Source: Marilutibacter aestuarii
GTDB lineage: Bacteria; Pseudomonadota; Gammaproteobacteria; Xanthomonadales; Xanthomonadaceae
Direction of reading: 5' to 3'
Length of the DNA: 58,860 nt
NCBI RefSeq assembly: GCF_006546775.1
Contig: NZ_VICE01000099.1
Coordinates: forward strand, 1 to 58,860
How positions within the stretch are numbered: position 1 is the first letter of the stretch; each line of letters begins with the position of its first letter. Made by a program: the position numbers and the translations under genes. The notes beneath the pieces were generated by a model that worked only from the letters and a program-made list of their open reading frames with translations, did no database searches and was not told the DNA's origin. Positions 21,023-30,245 of this stretch are shown piece by piece.

Positions 21023-21589
21023 ATGAAAGCCAGCGATATCAAGAAGGGCAACGTCGTCGAGCACAACAACGGCGTGTACCAGATCCGCGACATCGAGCGC
21101 AGCTCGCCGCAGGGACGCGGGGGCAACGTGCGCTTCCGCTTCACCATGTACAGCGTGCCGGGTGGCAACAAGACCGATGCCAGTTTCGATGCCGACGACG
21201 ACCTCAAGGAAGTCGAGCTGAGCCGCCGGCAGGCCACCTATTCGTACCGGGACGGCGATGCCTTCGTGTTCCTCGACGACGAGGACTACAGCCCCTACAT
21301 GCTCGATGCGAACGTGGTCGGCGACGACGCGGGCTACATCGTCCAGGACCTGGCCGGCTGCTACGTCCAGCTGATCGACGACGCGCCGGTCGGCCTGCAG
21401 TTGCCGCAGACCGTGGTGATGGAGGTCGTGGACACGCCGCCCGAGCTCAAGGGCGGGACCGCGACGAAGCGGCCCAAGCCCGCGCGCCTGTCCACCGGCC
21501 TGGAAATCATGGTGCCCGAGTACATCAGCAACGGCGAGCGCGTGCAGGTGAACACCACGACCGGCGAGTTTTCCGGCCGCGCCGACTGA
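21023..21589 (+). CDS. efpL: Elongation factor P-like protein EfpL (YeiP)
   Basis: A 188-residue three-domain EF-P paralogue. The N-terminal KOW-like domain has the loop SSPQGRGG with Arg (R32) at the tip, as in YeiP/EfpL, where canonical EF-P has a modifiable Lys. The second domain includes [18 protein letters not shown]; the third ends in [18 protein letters not shown] and a GRAD C-terminus. EfpL relieves ribosome stalling at proline-containing motifs. ATG 21023 gives the family length (~190). No Shine-Dalgarno sequence precedes it, because the heptamer array occupies that position; the repeat region is also open in the same frame. Confidence 0.93.
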   Translation: MKASDIKKGNVVEHNNGVYQIRDIERSSPQGRGGNVRFRFTMYSVPGGNKTDASFDADDDLKEVELSRRQATYSYRDGDAFVFLDDEDYSPYMLDANVVGDDAGYIVQDLAGCYVQLIDDAPVGLQLPQTVVMEVVDTPPELKGGTATKRPKPARLSTGLEIMVPEYISNGERVQVNTTTGEFSGRAD

Positions 21590-21652
21590 CCGTGTCGCAG
21601 GGGGTGCGGCGGCAAGCCCCACCCCCATCGGCGCCACCATCGCACCGCCTCG

Positions 21653-22252
21653 CTAGCGTGCGCTTGCCCGCATGCGCGCCAGCCATTTGCCCGCCATCCG
21701 CGCCATCGACGCATCCGACGACGCGTCGCTCGCGATCGCCTGGATGTCGCGCCACGCCAACGCCAATGACTCGTCGCTGACGACGAACCTTTCGTCGTTC
21801 GTGGTCCTCACCACGTAGCGCACGTCGTAATGCCAATGCCCCGGCACGTCGCCGCGCGCGGGGATCCAGTGACGGTCGAGGTCGAACGGCGCCTCCTCCA
21901 CCACCAGGCCGGCGAGGCCGGACTCCTCCTGGGCTTCGCGCAGGGCGACGCGGGCGAGGTCGCGATCGCCGTCCGCGTGGCCGCCCAGCTGCAGCCAGCG
22001 CCCGAGCTTGCGATGGTGGGTCAGCAGTACCCGTTCGCCGCTCGCGTCCACCAACCAGGCCGAACCGGTGAAATGGCCGGCGAGCCGGGCGCGCACGAAG
22101 GGGTCCGCGGAGTCGCCGAGGAGCCCGGCGAACTGCGTCGCCACCGCCTGTTCATCCGGCCAGCGACGGGCGTACTCGGCGAAAACGGCCGCCGGATCCT
22201 GCGATGCCAGCGGCGGCGTCGCGGTCGGCCAAGGGGGGGATTGGTCTGCCAT
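21653..22252 (-). CDS. NUDIX hydrolase
   Basis: A 199-residue protein with a NUDIX domain in its middle and C-terminal parts. The box reads GGHADGDRDLARVALREAQEESGL: the REAQEE core and following hydrophobic residues are intact, but the Glu expected five residues after the first Gly is Arg. FTGSAWLVDASGERVLLTHHRKLGRWLQLGG precedes it, as in housekeeping NUDIX enzymes acting on nucleoside diphosphate derivatives. The substrate is unknown. ATG 22252 is chosen as start because the frame upstream looks non-coding, although it is open to 22324. Confidence 0.82.
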   Translation of the reverse strand: MADQSPPWPTATPPLASQDPAAVFAEYARRWPDEQAVATQFAGLLGDSADPFVRARLAGHFTGSAWLVDASGERVLLTHHRKLGRWLQLGGHADGDRDLARVALREAQEESGLAGLVVEEAPFDLDRHWIPARGDVPGHWHYDVRYVVRTTNDERFVVSDESLALAWRDIQAIASDASSDASMARMAGKWLARMRASAR

Positions 22253-22525
22253 TGCGTTCTGGAGCACGGGGGAAACGCAGTGGAGTATGCGCAAATCCCG
22301 CATGCTGCGCCCTCCCTTGCCCACTATTTCTTCACTGGGTTATGGTGGCCCGCCGCACGACTCGCCGTGCGTGCGATCGACGCCACGCGGGCGTGATTCT
22401 TCCTTGGGGAACCGGATGCCGAACAACGCAGATGCACGGGGCCGTCCGGCCGCCTACGTCCATGCCGTGGACGCCCGCGCCAGGGGCGCTGGTCGACTGC
22501 GCCGCAACGCCACGGCCGCCCGCGC

Positions 22526-23995
22526 ATGACGTCCATGACCCGGCCGCCCAGCCTGTTACAGGCGTTCCTGCCCCTGTTCTTCCTCGCCGCGCTGCTGGCC
22601 TGGGCCGTGCATGTCTACGGCGCCGACGCGTCCTATGGCGCCAACCAGGTCTCGCTCATGCTCGCCGCCGGCATCGCCGCCCTGGTCGGGCTGCGCAACG
22701 GTCTTGGCTGGGGCGAAATGCAGGAGAGCCTGGTCCATGGCATCTCGCTGGCGATCGTGCCGATCTTCATACTGCTCGCCGTAGGCGCACTGATCGGCAC
22801 CTGGATCCTCAGCGGCACCGTCCCGACCCTGATCGTGTACGGCCTCAAGTTGCTGCACCCCTCCTTCTTCTATCCCGCCGCCTGCCTGATCTGCGCCATC
22901 GTCGCCCTGGCGATCGGCAGTTCGTGGACGGTCGCGGGCACGCTGGGCGTGGCCCTGATCGGCGTCGCCAGCGGCCTGCACATGTCGCCCGCGATCACCG
23001 CCGGCGCGGTCATCTCCGGCGCCTACTTCGGCGACAAGATGTCGCCCCTGTCGGACACGACCAACATCGCGCCCGCCGCCGCGGGCAGCGAGCTGTTCGC
23101 CCACATCCGCCACATGGTCTGGACCACCGGTCCCAGCATCGTGCTGGCCCTGCTCCTGTTCACCGCCGTGGGCCTGGGCAGCACGCCCGCACCGGGCACC
23201 GAGGGCGGCTTCGGCGACCTGCCGGCCATCCTCGGCGGCCAGTTCAACCTGGGCCTGCACCTGCTGATCCCGCTGCTGGTGGTGTTCGTGCTGGCCATGC
23301 TCAAGTTCCCCGCCTACCCCACCATCATGATCGGGGCGCTGCTCGGCGGCGTGTTCGCCGTGCTCTTCCAGCCCGAGCTGGTGGTCAAGCTGGCCGGCAA
23401 GGAGGGCCTGTCGCAGCCGATGGCGCTGATGACCGGCGTCTGGAGCGCGCTGGCGGACGGCTACAAGGCCGACACCGGCAACGCGGCGGTGGACGAACTG
23501 CTCAGTCGCGGTGGCATGAGCAGCATGCTCAACACGATCTGGCTGATCTTCTGCGCGATGGGCTTCGGCGCGATCATGGAGAAGACGGGCTTGCTGGAGC
23601 GCATGGTCCGCAGCGTGCTCAAGGCCGCCAGGTCGACCGGCGCGCTGATCACCGCCACCCTGGCCACCGCCATCGGCGCCAACGCCGTCGCCGCCGACCA
23701 GTACATGTCGATCGTGCTCACCGGGCGCCTGTACCGTCCCGAGTACGAGCGCCGCGGCCTGGCCCCGGTCAACCTGTCGCGCGCGCTCGAGGACGCCGGC
23801 ACGATCACCTCGCCGCTGGTGCCATGGAACACCTGCGGCGCCTACATGGCCGCCACGCTCGGCGTCGCCACACTGGATTACCTGCCCTTCGCGTTCTTCA
23901 ACCTCATCAATCCGATCGTGGCGGCGTTGCTGGCCTACGCGGGCTTCAAGATCCTGCGCACCACGCCCACGCCGAACATCGTGACCCACCCCTGA
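22526..23995 (+). CDS. nhaC: Na+/H+ antiporter NhaC family
   Basis: A 489-residue polytopic membrane protein with about a dozen hydrophobic helices. It carries the hallmark of NhaC-type antiporters: IGSSWTVAGTLGVALIGVASG, then GAVISGAYFGDKMSPLSDTTNIAPA, and the C-terminal EDAGTITSPLVPWNTCGAYMA. It would exchange Na+ for H+, or a related organic cation or anion, at the inner membrane. The ATG overlaps the stop of a 37-codon upstream frame (ATGA). A neurotransmitter-type Na+ symporter follows 40 bases later, suggesting a shared transcript for sodium cycling. Confidence 0.9.
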   Translation: MTSMTRPPSLLQAFLPLFFLAALLAWAVHVYGADASYGANQVSLMLAAGIAALVGLRNGLGWGEMQESLVHGISLAIVPIFILLAVGALIGTWILSGTVPTLIVYGLKLLHPSFFYPAACLICAIVALAIGSSWTVAGTLGVALIGVASGLHMSPAITAGAVISGAYFGDKMSPLSDTTNIAPAAAGSELFAHIRHMVWTTGPSIVLALLLFTAVGLGSTPAPGTEGGFGDLPAILGGQFNLGLHLLIPLLVVFVLAMLKFPAYPTIMIGALLGGVFAVLFQPELVVKLAGKEGLSQPMALMTGVWSALADGYKADTGNAAVDELLSRGGMSSMLNTIWLIFCAMGFGAIMEKTGLLERMVRSVLKAARSTGALITATLATAIGANAVAADQYMSIVLTGRLYRPEYERRGLAPVNLSRALEDAGTITSPLVPWNTCGAYMAATLGVATLDYLPFAFFNLINPIVAALLAYAGFKILRTTPTPNIVTHP

Positions 23996-24035
23996 CCCAC
24001 CGCCTCACGGCCCGAACCGAATACCGACACTGCAT

Positions 24036-25415
24036 ATGGAAAAGACTTCGATCCACGGCATGTGGTCCTCCCGCATGGCATTCATCCTCGCGGCCACCGG
24101 GTCGGCCGTGGGCCTGGGCAACATCTGGCGGTTCCCGTACATGGCCTCCGACAACGGTGGCGGCGCCTTCGTGCTCGTGTACCTGGCCTGCATCGCCCTG
24201 GTCGGCCTGCCGATCCTGATGTCGGAAGTGCTGCTGGGCCGCCACGGCCGCCGCAGCCCGGTCAACGCCCTGACCGACCTGGTCCGGGACCTCGGCGCCT
24301 CGAAGGGCTGGATCAGCATCGGCTGGATCGGCATGGTCGCCGGCGTGCTCATCCTGAGCTTCTACAGCGTGGTCGCCGGCTGGACGCTGCATTACAGCTG
24401 GCTGTACTTCTCGCAGTTGTTCGGCGCGGCCCCGATCACGGACCCCGGCGCCACCTTCAGCGGCCTGCTGGGCAACCCGCTGGAGCTCTCCGCGTGGCAC
24501 GCGGTGTTCATGGTGCTGACCGTGGCGGTGGTCGCGCTGGGCGTGGAGAAGGGCCTGGAGCGCGCCGTCCGCTTCCTGATGCCGGCACTGTTCATCCTGC
24601 TGCTGACCCTGGTCATCTACGGCATCACCACCGGCCACCTGGGCGAGGCCGCGGCCTTCCTGTTCAAACCCGACTGGTCCCAGATCAGCGGCCGCACCTT
24701 CATCGATGCGATGGGCCAGGCCTTCTTCACCCTGAGCCTGGGCATGTGCACGATGATGACCTACGGCGCCTACCTGCCCAAGGGCGTGTCCATCCCCCAG
24801 GTCGGCGTGACCGTGGCCCTGGCCGACACCGGCGTGGCGCTGCTGGCCGGCCTGGCGATATTCCCGATCGTCATCTCCTTCGGCATCGACCCCCAGGGCG
24901 GCGGCCCCGGCCTGATCTTCACCTCGCTGCCGCATGCCTTCAACGCCATGCCCTTCGGCATCGCGTACGGCCTGCTGTTCTTCGCCCTGCTGTCGGTCGC
25001 GGCCTGGACCTCCTCCATCTCGCTGATGGAGCCGGCCACCGCCTACCTCGTCGAGCGCGTCGGCATGGCCCGACGCAAGGCTGCGCTGCTGATCGCGGGC
25101 ATCTGCTGGATCGTCGGCCTGGCCACGGTGTTCTCGTTCAACATCTGGTCCAGCGTCCGCGTGCCGGAGGGCATGGGCGTGATCAGCAACAAGAACGTCA
25201 TGGACATGATCGAGTTCGTCTCGAACAACCTGATGTTGCCGCTGGGCGGCCTGCTGATTGCGCTGTTCGCCGGCTGGGTGGTCAAGAAGAGCCTGCTCAA
25301 GGACGAACTCGACACCCTGTCGCCGGGCGTGCTGGCCCTGTGGCGCTGGGTGGTCCGCGTCGTCGCGCCGCTGCTGGTGCTGGCGGTGCTGATCAGTCCG
25401 TTCATCCTCGACTGA
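24036..25415 (+). CDS. Sodium-dependent transporter, SNF/NSS family
   Basis: A 459-residue LeuT-fold symporter. The N-terminal signature is unmistakable: WSSRMAFILAATGSAVGLGNIWRFPY, including the unwound TM1 that binds Na+ and substrate. TM6-8 regions FFTLSLGMCTMMTYGAYL and SLMEPATAYLVERVG follow. Bacterial members import amino acids such as Leu, Trp, Met or Tyr with Na+; the substrate cannot be read here. At ~459 residues it is at the short end, consistent with 11 helices. It lies 40 bases after nhaC. Methionine-salvage genes follow after a strong hairpin, so methionine-type substrates are a thought, not a claim. Confidence 0.9.
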   Translation: MEKTSIHGMWSSRMAFILAATGSAVGLGNIWRFPYMASDNGGGAFVLVYLACIALVGLPILMSEVLLGRHGRRSPVNALTDLVRDLGASKGWISIGWIGMVAGVLILSFYSVVAGWTLHYSWLYFSQLFGAAPITDPGATFSGLLGNPLELSAWHAVFMVLTVAVVALGVEKGLERAVRFLMPALFILLLTLVIYGITTGHLGEAAAFLFKPDWSQISGRTFIDAMGQAFFTLSLGMCTMMTYGAYLPKGVSIPQVGVTVALADTGVALLAGLAIFPIVISFGIDPQGGGPGLIFTSLPHAFNAMPFGIAYGLLFFALLSVAAWTSSISLMEPATAYLVERVGMARRKAALLIAGICWIVGLATVFSFNIWSSVRVPEGMGVISNKNVMDMIEFVSNNLMLPLGGLLIALFAGWVVKKSLLKDELDTLSPGVLALWRWVVRVVAPLLVLAVLISPFILD

Positions 25416-25432
25416 ACGACTTCGCCGCATTT

Positions 25433-25467
25433 GCGTTGTTGGCCTACTCCCGGGGGGCCAACAACGC
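25433..25467. terminator. 12-bp hairpin between NSS transporter and mtnB
   Basis: A perfect 12-bp inverted repeat, GCGTTGTTGGCC (25433-25444) and GGCCAACAACGC (25456-25467), with an 11-base loop. It sits 17 bases after the transporter stop and 13 before the mtnB ATG. The following CTAAACTT is only weakly T-rich, so it may be an imperfect terminator or a structure affecting mtnB translation. Confidence 0.6.
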
Positions 25468-25480
25468 CTAAACTTGGGGC

Positions 25481-26113
25481 ATGAGCGCACTCCCCTACGA
25501 CCCCGAACGCCTGTCCCATTGCGCGGGCGAACTCATCGTCAACATCCGCGAGCTCGCCGCGCGGGGCTGGACCCCGGCCACGAGCAGCAACTTCTCGATG
25601 CGGATGGACGAACGGCACGCCGCCATCACCGTCTCGGGCGGCGACAAGGGCCGCCTGACCGAGGACGGCATCATGGTCGTCGACCTCGAGGGCCGACCGG
25701 TCGCGACCGACCGCCGGTCATCGGCCGAGACCCTGCTGCACACGCGCCTGTACCAGCGCTTCGGCGAGGTCGGCTGCGTGCTGCATACCCATTCGCTGGT
25801 GCAGACCGTCGCCTCGCGCCTGTACGCCGGCGCCGGCCATGTCCACCTGGAGGGCTACGAGCTGCTCAAGGCCTTCGCCGGCAACAGCACCCATGAAATG
25901 GCCATCGAACTGCCGGTCCTGCCCAACAGCCAGGACATGACCGTGCTCGCGGCCCAGGTCGATGCCCTCCTGGATGCCCAGTGCATGTGGGGCTATCTGA
26001 TCGACGGGCATGGGCTGTACGCCTGGGGCCGCGACATGGCCGAGGCCCGGCGCCACCTGGAGGCGTTCGAATTCCTGCTCGCCTGCGAACTCGAAACGAG
26101 GAAACTGAAATGA
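25481..26113 (+). CDS. mtnB: Methylthioribulose-1-phosphate dehydratase
   Basis: A 210-residue class II aldolase/adducin-fold enzyme of methionine salvage, converting 5-methylthioribulose-1-P to 2,3-diketo-5-methylthiopentyl-1-P. Landmarks: [29 protein letters not shown] with probable catalytic E83, and the zinc ligands H102 and H104 in [11 protein letters not shown] further His lies in [11 protein letters not shown]. The length fits the family (~205). It starts at ATG 25481 and overlaps mtnD by ATGA. mtnA and the MTA nucleosidase/phosphorylase are not in the window. Confidence 0.94.
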   Translation: MSALPYDPERLSHCAGELIVNIRELAARGWTPATSSNFSMRMDERHAAITVSGGDKGRLTEDGIMVVDLEGRPVATDRRSSAETLLHTRLYQRFGEVGCVLHTHSLVQTVASRLYAGAGHVHLEGYELLKAFAGNSTHEMAIELPVLPNSQDMTVLAAQVDALLDAQCMWGYLIDGHGLYAWGRDMAEARRHLEAFEFLLACELETRKLK

Positions 26114-26667
26114 GCCGCCTGCGCATCTTCGGCGACGCCGATCCCGCCACCCCGCGACTGTCGACCGACGACCCGGCGCGAATGGCCACCGAGCTGTCGC
26201 GCATCGGCGTGGCCTTCGAGCGCTGGGAAGCCCGGCAGCCCGTCGCCCCCGGCGACAGCCCCGAAGCGATCATGGAAGCCTATCGCGGCGACATCGACCG
26301 GCTGGTCGCCGAACGCGGCTTCCGCTCGGTCGACGTCGTCAGCATCGCGCCCGACCACCCGGAGCGCGAGGCGATGCGCGCCAAGTTCCTGGACGAGCAC
26401 TTCCACAAGGAAGACGAGGTACGTTTCTTCGTCGCCGGCTCGGGCCTGTTCACCCTGCACGTCGACGACGCGGTCTACGAAATCCTCTGCGAGGCCGGCG
26501 ACCTGATCGCGGTGCCCGACGGCACCACGCACTGGTTCGACATGGGGCCCTCGCCCAGCTTCGTGGCCATCCGCTTCTTCACCGAGCCCGATGGCTGGGT
26601 GGGCCACTTCACGGGCACCGACATCGCCCAGCGATTCCCCCGCTACGAGAAGGGCCAGGCCCTGTGA
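26110..26667 (+). CDS. mtnD: Acireductone dioxygenase
   Basis: A 185-residue cupin enzyme. Metal ligands are H97, H99 and E103 in [14 protein letters not shown] and H141 in TTHWFDMG. With Fe2+ it makes the keto acid precursor of methionine plus formate; with Ni2+ the same protein makes methylthiopropionate, CO and formate. The N-terminus ([10 protein letters not shown]) is typical of the proteobacterial form. It overlaps mtnB at the start (ATGA) and mtnC at the end (GTGA), so the three enzymes are translationally coupled. Confidence 0.95.
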   Translation: MSRLRIFGDADPATPRLSTDDPARMATELSRIGVAFERWEARQPVAPGDSPEAIMEAYRGDIDRLVAERGFRSVDVVSIAPDHPEREAMRAKFLDEHFHKEDEVRFFVAGSGLFTLHVDDAVYEILCEAGDLIAVPDGTTHWFDMGPSPSFVAIRFFTEPDGWVGHFTGTDIAQRFPRYEKGQAL

Positions 26668-27386
26668 GCGCCGCCAGCGGCGGACCCGCCAGGCCGAAGG
26701 CCATCCTGACCGACATCGAGGGCACCACCAGCAGCATCTCCTTCGTCAAGGACGTGCTGTTCCCGTATGCGCGCCGTGCCCTTCCCGCCTTCGTGCAGAC
26801 CCGCGGGCAGGAACCGGCGGTCCGCAAGTGGCTCGACGCGGTGGCCACCGAGAACGGGGGCATGTGCAGCGACCGCATGGTCTCGGAGGTGCTCCAGGGC
26901 TGGATCGACCAGGACCGCAAGCACACCGCGCTCAAGGCGCTCCAGGGCATGATCTGGGCCGACGGCTACCGCAGCGCGGACTTCACCGCGCACATCTATC
27001 CCGACGCCGCCGGATCGCTCAAGCGCTGGCATGCCGAGGGGATCCCGCTGTACGTCTACTCTTCCGGCAGCGTGCCGGCCCAGCGCCTGTTCTTCGGGCA
27101 CAGCGATGCGGGCGACATGACCGCGATGTTCTCGGGCTGGTTCGACACCGAGATCGGCGGCAAGCGCGAAGCGGACAGCTACCGGCGCATCGTCGAGACC
27201 ATGGGCCTGCCGGCCGCGGACGTGCTGTTCCTGTCGGACGTCGTCGCCGAGCTCGACGCCGCCCGTGAAGCGGGGCTCGGCACGGTACTGGTCGATCGCC
27301 TGGAGGACTATCCCAGTCCGCGTACGGGCGAGGCCACGCATGGCCACGCCCGGGTCGAACGTTTCGACGCGCTCACGCTCGCCTGA
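26664..27386 (+). CDS. mtnC: Enolase-phosphatase E1
   Basis: A 240-residue HAD-superfamily bifunctional enzyme that enolises and dephosphorylates the diketo-pentyl phosphate to acireductone, feeding mtnD. Motif I is modified as usual for E1: [12 protein letters not shown] (D17, E19). Motif II is [10 protein letters not shown], the motif III Lys lies in [10 protein letters not shown], and motif IV is [12 protein letters not shown]. The start is GTG 26664, overlapping the mtnD stop. A 7-bp hairpin (27386-27406) directly follows the stop, facing the convergent YdeI-family gene. Confidence 0.94.
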   Translation: MSAASGGPARPKAILTDIEGTTSSISFVKDVLFPYARRALPAFVQTRGQEPAVRKWLDAVATENGGMCSDRMVSEVLQGWIDQDRKHTALKALQGMIWADGYRSADFTAHIYPDAAGSLKRWHAEGIPLYVYSSGSVPAQRLFFGHSDAGDMTAMFSGWFDTEIGGKREADSYRRIVETMGLPAADVLFLSDVVAELDAAREAGLGTVLVDRLEDYPSPRTGEATHGHARVERFDALTLA

Positions 27387-27406
27387 CGCCCCTCGCCGCG
27401 GGGCGT
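27386..27406. other. Hairpin between convergent mtnC and YdeI-family gene
   Basis: ACGCCCC (27386-27392) and GGGGCGT (27400-27406) pair around a 7-base loop at the convergent gene junction. A second inverted repeat, GACGCTG / CAGCGTC (27410-27416 / 27425-27431), overlaps the end of the opposing gene. Neither has a T-run. Possibly weak bidirectional termination. Confidence 0.4.
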
Positions 27407-27418
27407 CCCGACGCTGTC

Positions 27419-27997
27419 TCAGTGCAGCGTCTCGCCCCGGGCCATCATCGCCACGAATTTCTCCGCGCGCGCCCGCCGGGTTTCCGGCTTCTTCGCGGTA
27501 TGCACGCGCCAGCAGAAGGCATAGCGGTTCGCCCGGTCCAGCGTCTCGAAGAATGCCCGCGCCTTCGCATTGCGGGCCAGGGCCTCCGCCAGCGCTTCGG
27601 GCACCTCCATGCGACTGGACGACGCGTAGGCGGCGTCCCAGCGCCCGTCCAGTCTGGCGGCGTCGACTTCGCGCTGGCCGCCGGGGCGCATGCGACCGGC
27701 GGCGACCAAGGCTTCGGCCTTGGCCACGTTGACCTTCGACCACAGGCTCCGCGGACGTCGCGGGGTGAAGCGCTGCAGGAAGAACTGTGCGTCGAGTCCC
27801 CGCTTCAGGCCGTCGATCCAGCCATGGCAGAGTGCGACGTCCAGGGCCTGGGCATAGCTGATGCTGCGGGCGCCGCCATCCTTCTTGGCGATCTTCAACC
27901 AGATTCCGGGCGAGCCTTCGTGCGTTTCCAGCCAACGCTCCCACGCCGCTTCCGTGGCGAAGCGCCTGACCGGCAGCTCGGTGGGCAGCGCGCTCAT
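27419..27997 (-). CDS. YdeI/OmpD-associated family protein
   Basis: A 192-residue soluble protein. Recognisable pieces are the N-terminal AAWERWLETHEGSPGIWLKIAKK, then SISYAQALDVALCHGWIDGLKRGLD, QRFTPRRPRSLWSKVNVAKAEAL and a C-terminal Arg/Lys-rich helix. The family is widespread; some members have been linked to bacteriocin or stress resistance, but no biochemical activity is established. Its ATG overlaps the stop of the upstream metallophosphoesterase gene (ATGA), so the two are cotranscribed. Confidence 0.82.
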   Translation of the reverse strand: MSALPTELPVRRFATEAAWERWLETHEGSPGIWLKIAKKDGGARSISYAQALDVALCHGWIDGLKRGLDAQFFLQRFTPRRPRSLWSKVNVAKAEALVAAGRMRPGGQREVDAARLDGRWDAAYASSSRMEVPEALAEALARNAKARAFFETLDRANRYAFCWRVHTAKKPETRRARAEKFVAMMARGETLH

Positions 27998-29583
27998 TCG
28001 ACGCCCGCCTCGCGTTCGACCAGCGTATAGGCCGTCGCGGCCCGCAGCTCGCCGCGCCAGCGGTCATGGGTCCGGACCTCGATCCGGTGCTCGCCGGTGG
28101 CGAGGTCGGTCGGCAGGCTGCCCCGCCACAGGTGCTGGGACGGCTTGGCTTCCGGCGCACGGTCGTAGGCACGCAGCGCTTCGGCGGCATCGTCGGCGAG
28201 GTTGGTGGCCAGCACCCGGGGATCGGCCTGCACGACCCGCGCCATCGGCTTCCATTCGCCGGCGTCGATACGGTATTCGACGCGGCTGTCGGCATCGCCC
28301 ATGTAGACGTTGGCATACACCGCGAAACCCGGCCAGGCGCCACGCCGCAACACGCGTGGTGCGTGCAGCGACATGCCGGCCTGCTCGCCGCTCGCATCGC
28401 GCGCGGGCAGCCAGGCCAGCCGGTAGTCGCCGCGCGCATCGACGTCCATGCGCGCGTGACCGTTCGGGGTCCCGTCGCTCATCGTCGCATCCGGAATCCC
28501 TTCGGCATCGGCGACGCCGGACCAGAATGCGCCACAGGCGGCGCCGACGTTGTATTCGTGGAGCGGCTGCCGCCCGTGCCATCCGGTCGAGGGCCCGTGC
28601 CAGGCATGCTGCTGCACGTGGCCATGCCCGCTCAGCAGCAGCACGCGGGGAAAGGGTTCGAGCAGGCGGAACAGCCGCTCGCGATCCTCGTGCCGGAAGC
28701 TCTCCCGCCCCTTGCCCGTATCGAAGAACGGGATGTGAACCCCGAGCACGAGCAGGCGGTCGCGTCGCGCGGTCGCCAGGTAGGCTTCGATGAAGCGGAA
28801 CTGGTCCTCGCGCAGGCCGCCGACATACGAAGGCGAGCCCCCGGGCATGTGCACCACGTCGTCAAAGAGCAGGAAGCTCGCCTGCGGCGTCTCCCAGGCG
28901 AAGGTGTCGGGACCGAAGTGGTGGCGGAAGGTCGCCAGCGAGGCGGCGTCGTCGACCGCACCCGCATCGAGGTCGTGGTTGCCCGCCACGTGCAGCCAGG
29001 GCACGCCCAGGCGCGCGGTCTGGGCGATCATCGCCGGGTACAGCGACAGGTCGTCGTTGACGATGTCGCCCAGGCTCAGGCCGAGGTCGGCAACCGCGTC
29101 GCCTGTCCCGCTCGCGGCGAGGATCGGCTCGACGATATCGCGCGCATAGTAATCGACGTCGACCGCCGACTTGGGTTGGGGATCGGCGATGATGCGGATC
29201 GCGAACGACGCGTCGCCCCGCCGGGCGTCGTCGCTCCAGAGGGCGAAGTCGCCGCAACCGGCGCCCATCGCGTCAGGCGCCCGCCAGAAGTCCGGCAGAC
29301 CGTTCGCGGCGTCGGGGACCCGGTACCCGGGCGGCTTGACGATGAAGCGCGGACGATCGGCCCGGGCCGCCAACCGGTAGCGCCCATCGTCGCCGGTCTC
29401 CACGATGTCCACGCCGTCGGACACGCGCACGCCGGCGACGCCCGGCTCGCCCGGGTCATGGCGGCCATCGCGATCGTCGTCTTGATACACGACGCCGCCG
29501 GGGCACGCGGGCGCGGCCCGAACCTGGCCCGGCATTGCCAGCAAGGCGGCAAGCACGAACGGCAATGCGAACGAAGCAGACAT
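27994..29583 (-). CDS. Secreted calcineurin-like metallophosphoesterase
   Basis: A 529-residue exported protein. A signal peptide (about 1-23, ending VRA) is followed by an N-terminal beta-domain with DDDRDGRHDPGEPGVAGVRVSDG, as in prealbumin/SdrD-like modules. The metallophosphoesterase core carries ADPQ, SLGDIVND, AGNHDLD, GVHIP and SGHGHVQQH, giving the expected two-metal ligand set. A C-terminal beta-domain of ~150 residues follows. This three-part layout matches 'calcineurin-like phosphoesterase C-terminal domain' proteins. The substrate is unknown; a phosphodiester in the periplasm or outside is likely. It starts 56 bases after hisIE and could receive read-through from the his operon. 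Confidence 0.88.
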   Translation of the reverse strand: MSASFALPFVLAALLAMPGQVRAAPACPGGVVYQDDDRDGRHDPGEPGVAGVRVSDGVDIVETGDDGRYRLAARADRPRFIVKPPGYRVPDAANGLPDFWRAPDAMGAGCGDFALWSDDARRGDASFAIRIIADPQPKSAVDVDYYARDIVEPILAASGTGDAVADLGLSLGDIVNDDLSLYPAMIAQTARLGVPWLHVAGNHDLDAGAVDDAASLATFRHHFGPDTFAWETPQASFLLFDDVVHMPGGSPSYVGGLREDQFRFIEAYLATARRDRLLVLGVHIPFFDTGKGRESFRHEDRERLFRLLEPFPRVLLLSGHGHVQQHAWHGPSTGWHGRQPLHEYNVGAACGAFWSGVADAEGIPDATMSDGTPNGHARMDVDARGDYRLAWLPARDASGEQAGMSLHAPRVLRRGAWPGFAVYANVYMGDADSRVEYRIDAGEWKPMARVVQADPRVLATNLADDAAEALRAYDRAPEAKPSQHLWRGSLPTDLATGEHRIEVRTHDRWRGELRAATAYTLVEREAGVE

Positions 29584-29639
29584 CCATGCGTCCCGGTCGG
29601 ATAGACCCGGCGATTATGCCCGTGCCCGGCCGGTGTCGC

Positions 29640-30245
29640 TCAACGGATCTGGTGGCGTTGCTTGAGCACGTCGACCACGTCGTCGAGCGAGAGCCCGCGC
29701 GCGCGCAGCAGCACCAGCAGGTGGTAGAGCAGGTCGGCCGATTCGTTGCACAGCGCCGCCTCGTCCTGGGCCACCGCGGCCAGCGCGGTCTCCACTGCTT
29801 CTTCGCCGACCTTCTGCGCGATCGAACGCGTCCCGGCGTCGAACAGGCGCGTGGTGTAGCTGGCCTCGGGACGGTCCTGCTGGCGCTGGGCCACGACCTG
29901 GCCGAGCTCGCCGAGGAAGTCGCCCGGGGCCTGCCTGAAACAGCTGCGCGTGCCCAGGTGGCAGGTCGGGCCACGCGGATTGACCAGGGCCAGCAGCGTG
30001 TCGTTGTCGCAATCGGCTTCCAGCGACACCAGGTCCAGGGTATTGCCGGACTGCTCGCCCTTCATCCACAAGCGCTTGCGCGTACGGCTGTAGAAGGTCA
30101 CGCGGCGGCTCTCGAGCGTCGCCGCCAGCGCTTCGCGGTCCATGTACCCGACCATCAGGACGCGGAGCGTGGTCGCGTCCTGCACCACGACCGGCAGCAA
30201 GCCGGCCTGCTTGTCCCAGTCGAGCGCCCTGGATTCAGTCAACAT
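29640..30245 (-). CDS. hisIE: Bifunctional phosphoribosyl-AMP cyclohydrolase / phosphoribosyl-ATP pyrophosphatase
   Basis: A 201-residue fusion performing steps 2 and 3 of histidine synthesis. The HisI part (about 1-115) has [34 protein letters not shown] and the zinc-ligand Cys in [12 protein letters not shown]. The HisE part (about 120-200) has the MazG-like [13 protein letters not shown] and [14 protein letters not shown] helices. It is the last gene of the his operon; its ATG lies inside the 3' end of hisF, an 11-base overlap. Confidence 0.96.
   Translation of the reverse strand: MLTESRALDWDKQAGLLPVVVQDATTLRVLMVGYMDREALAATLESRRVTFYSRTRKRLWMKGEQSGNTLDLVSLEADCDNDTLLALVNPRGPTCHLGTRSCFRQAPGDFLGELGQVVAQRQQDRPEASYTTRLFDAGTRSIAQKVGEEAVETALAAVAQDEAALCNESADLLYHLLVLLRARGLSLDDVVDVLKQRHQIR

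Noticed and set aside
22204-24219. A 671-codon plus-strand frame over nhaC
   Set aside because: Arg/His/Pro-rich shadow in another phase; nhaC has the real membrane-protein composition.
25481-27386. SAM or other riboswitch before the mtn genes
   Set aside because: The 65-base gap is too short and holds only a simple hairpin, with no recognisable aptamer core.
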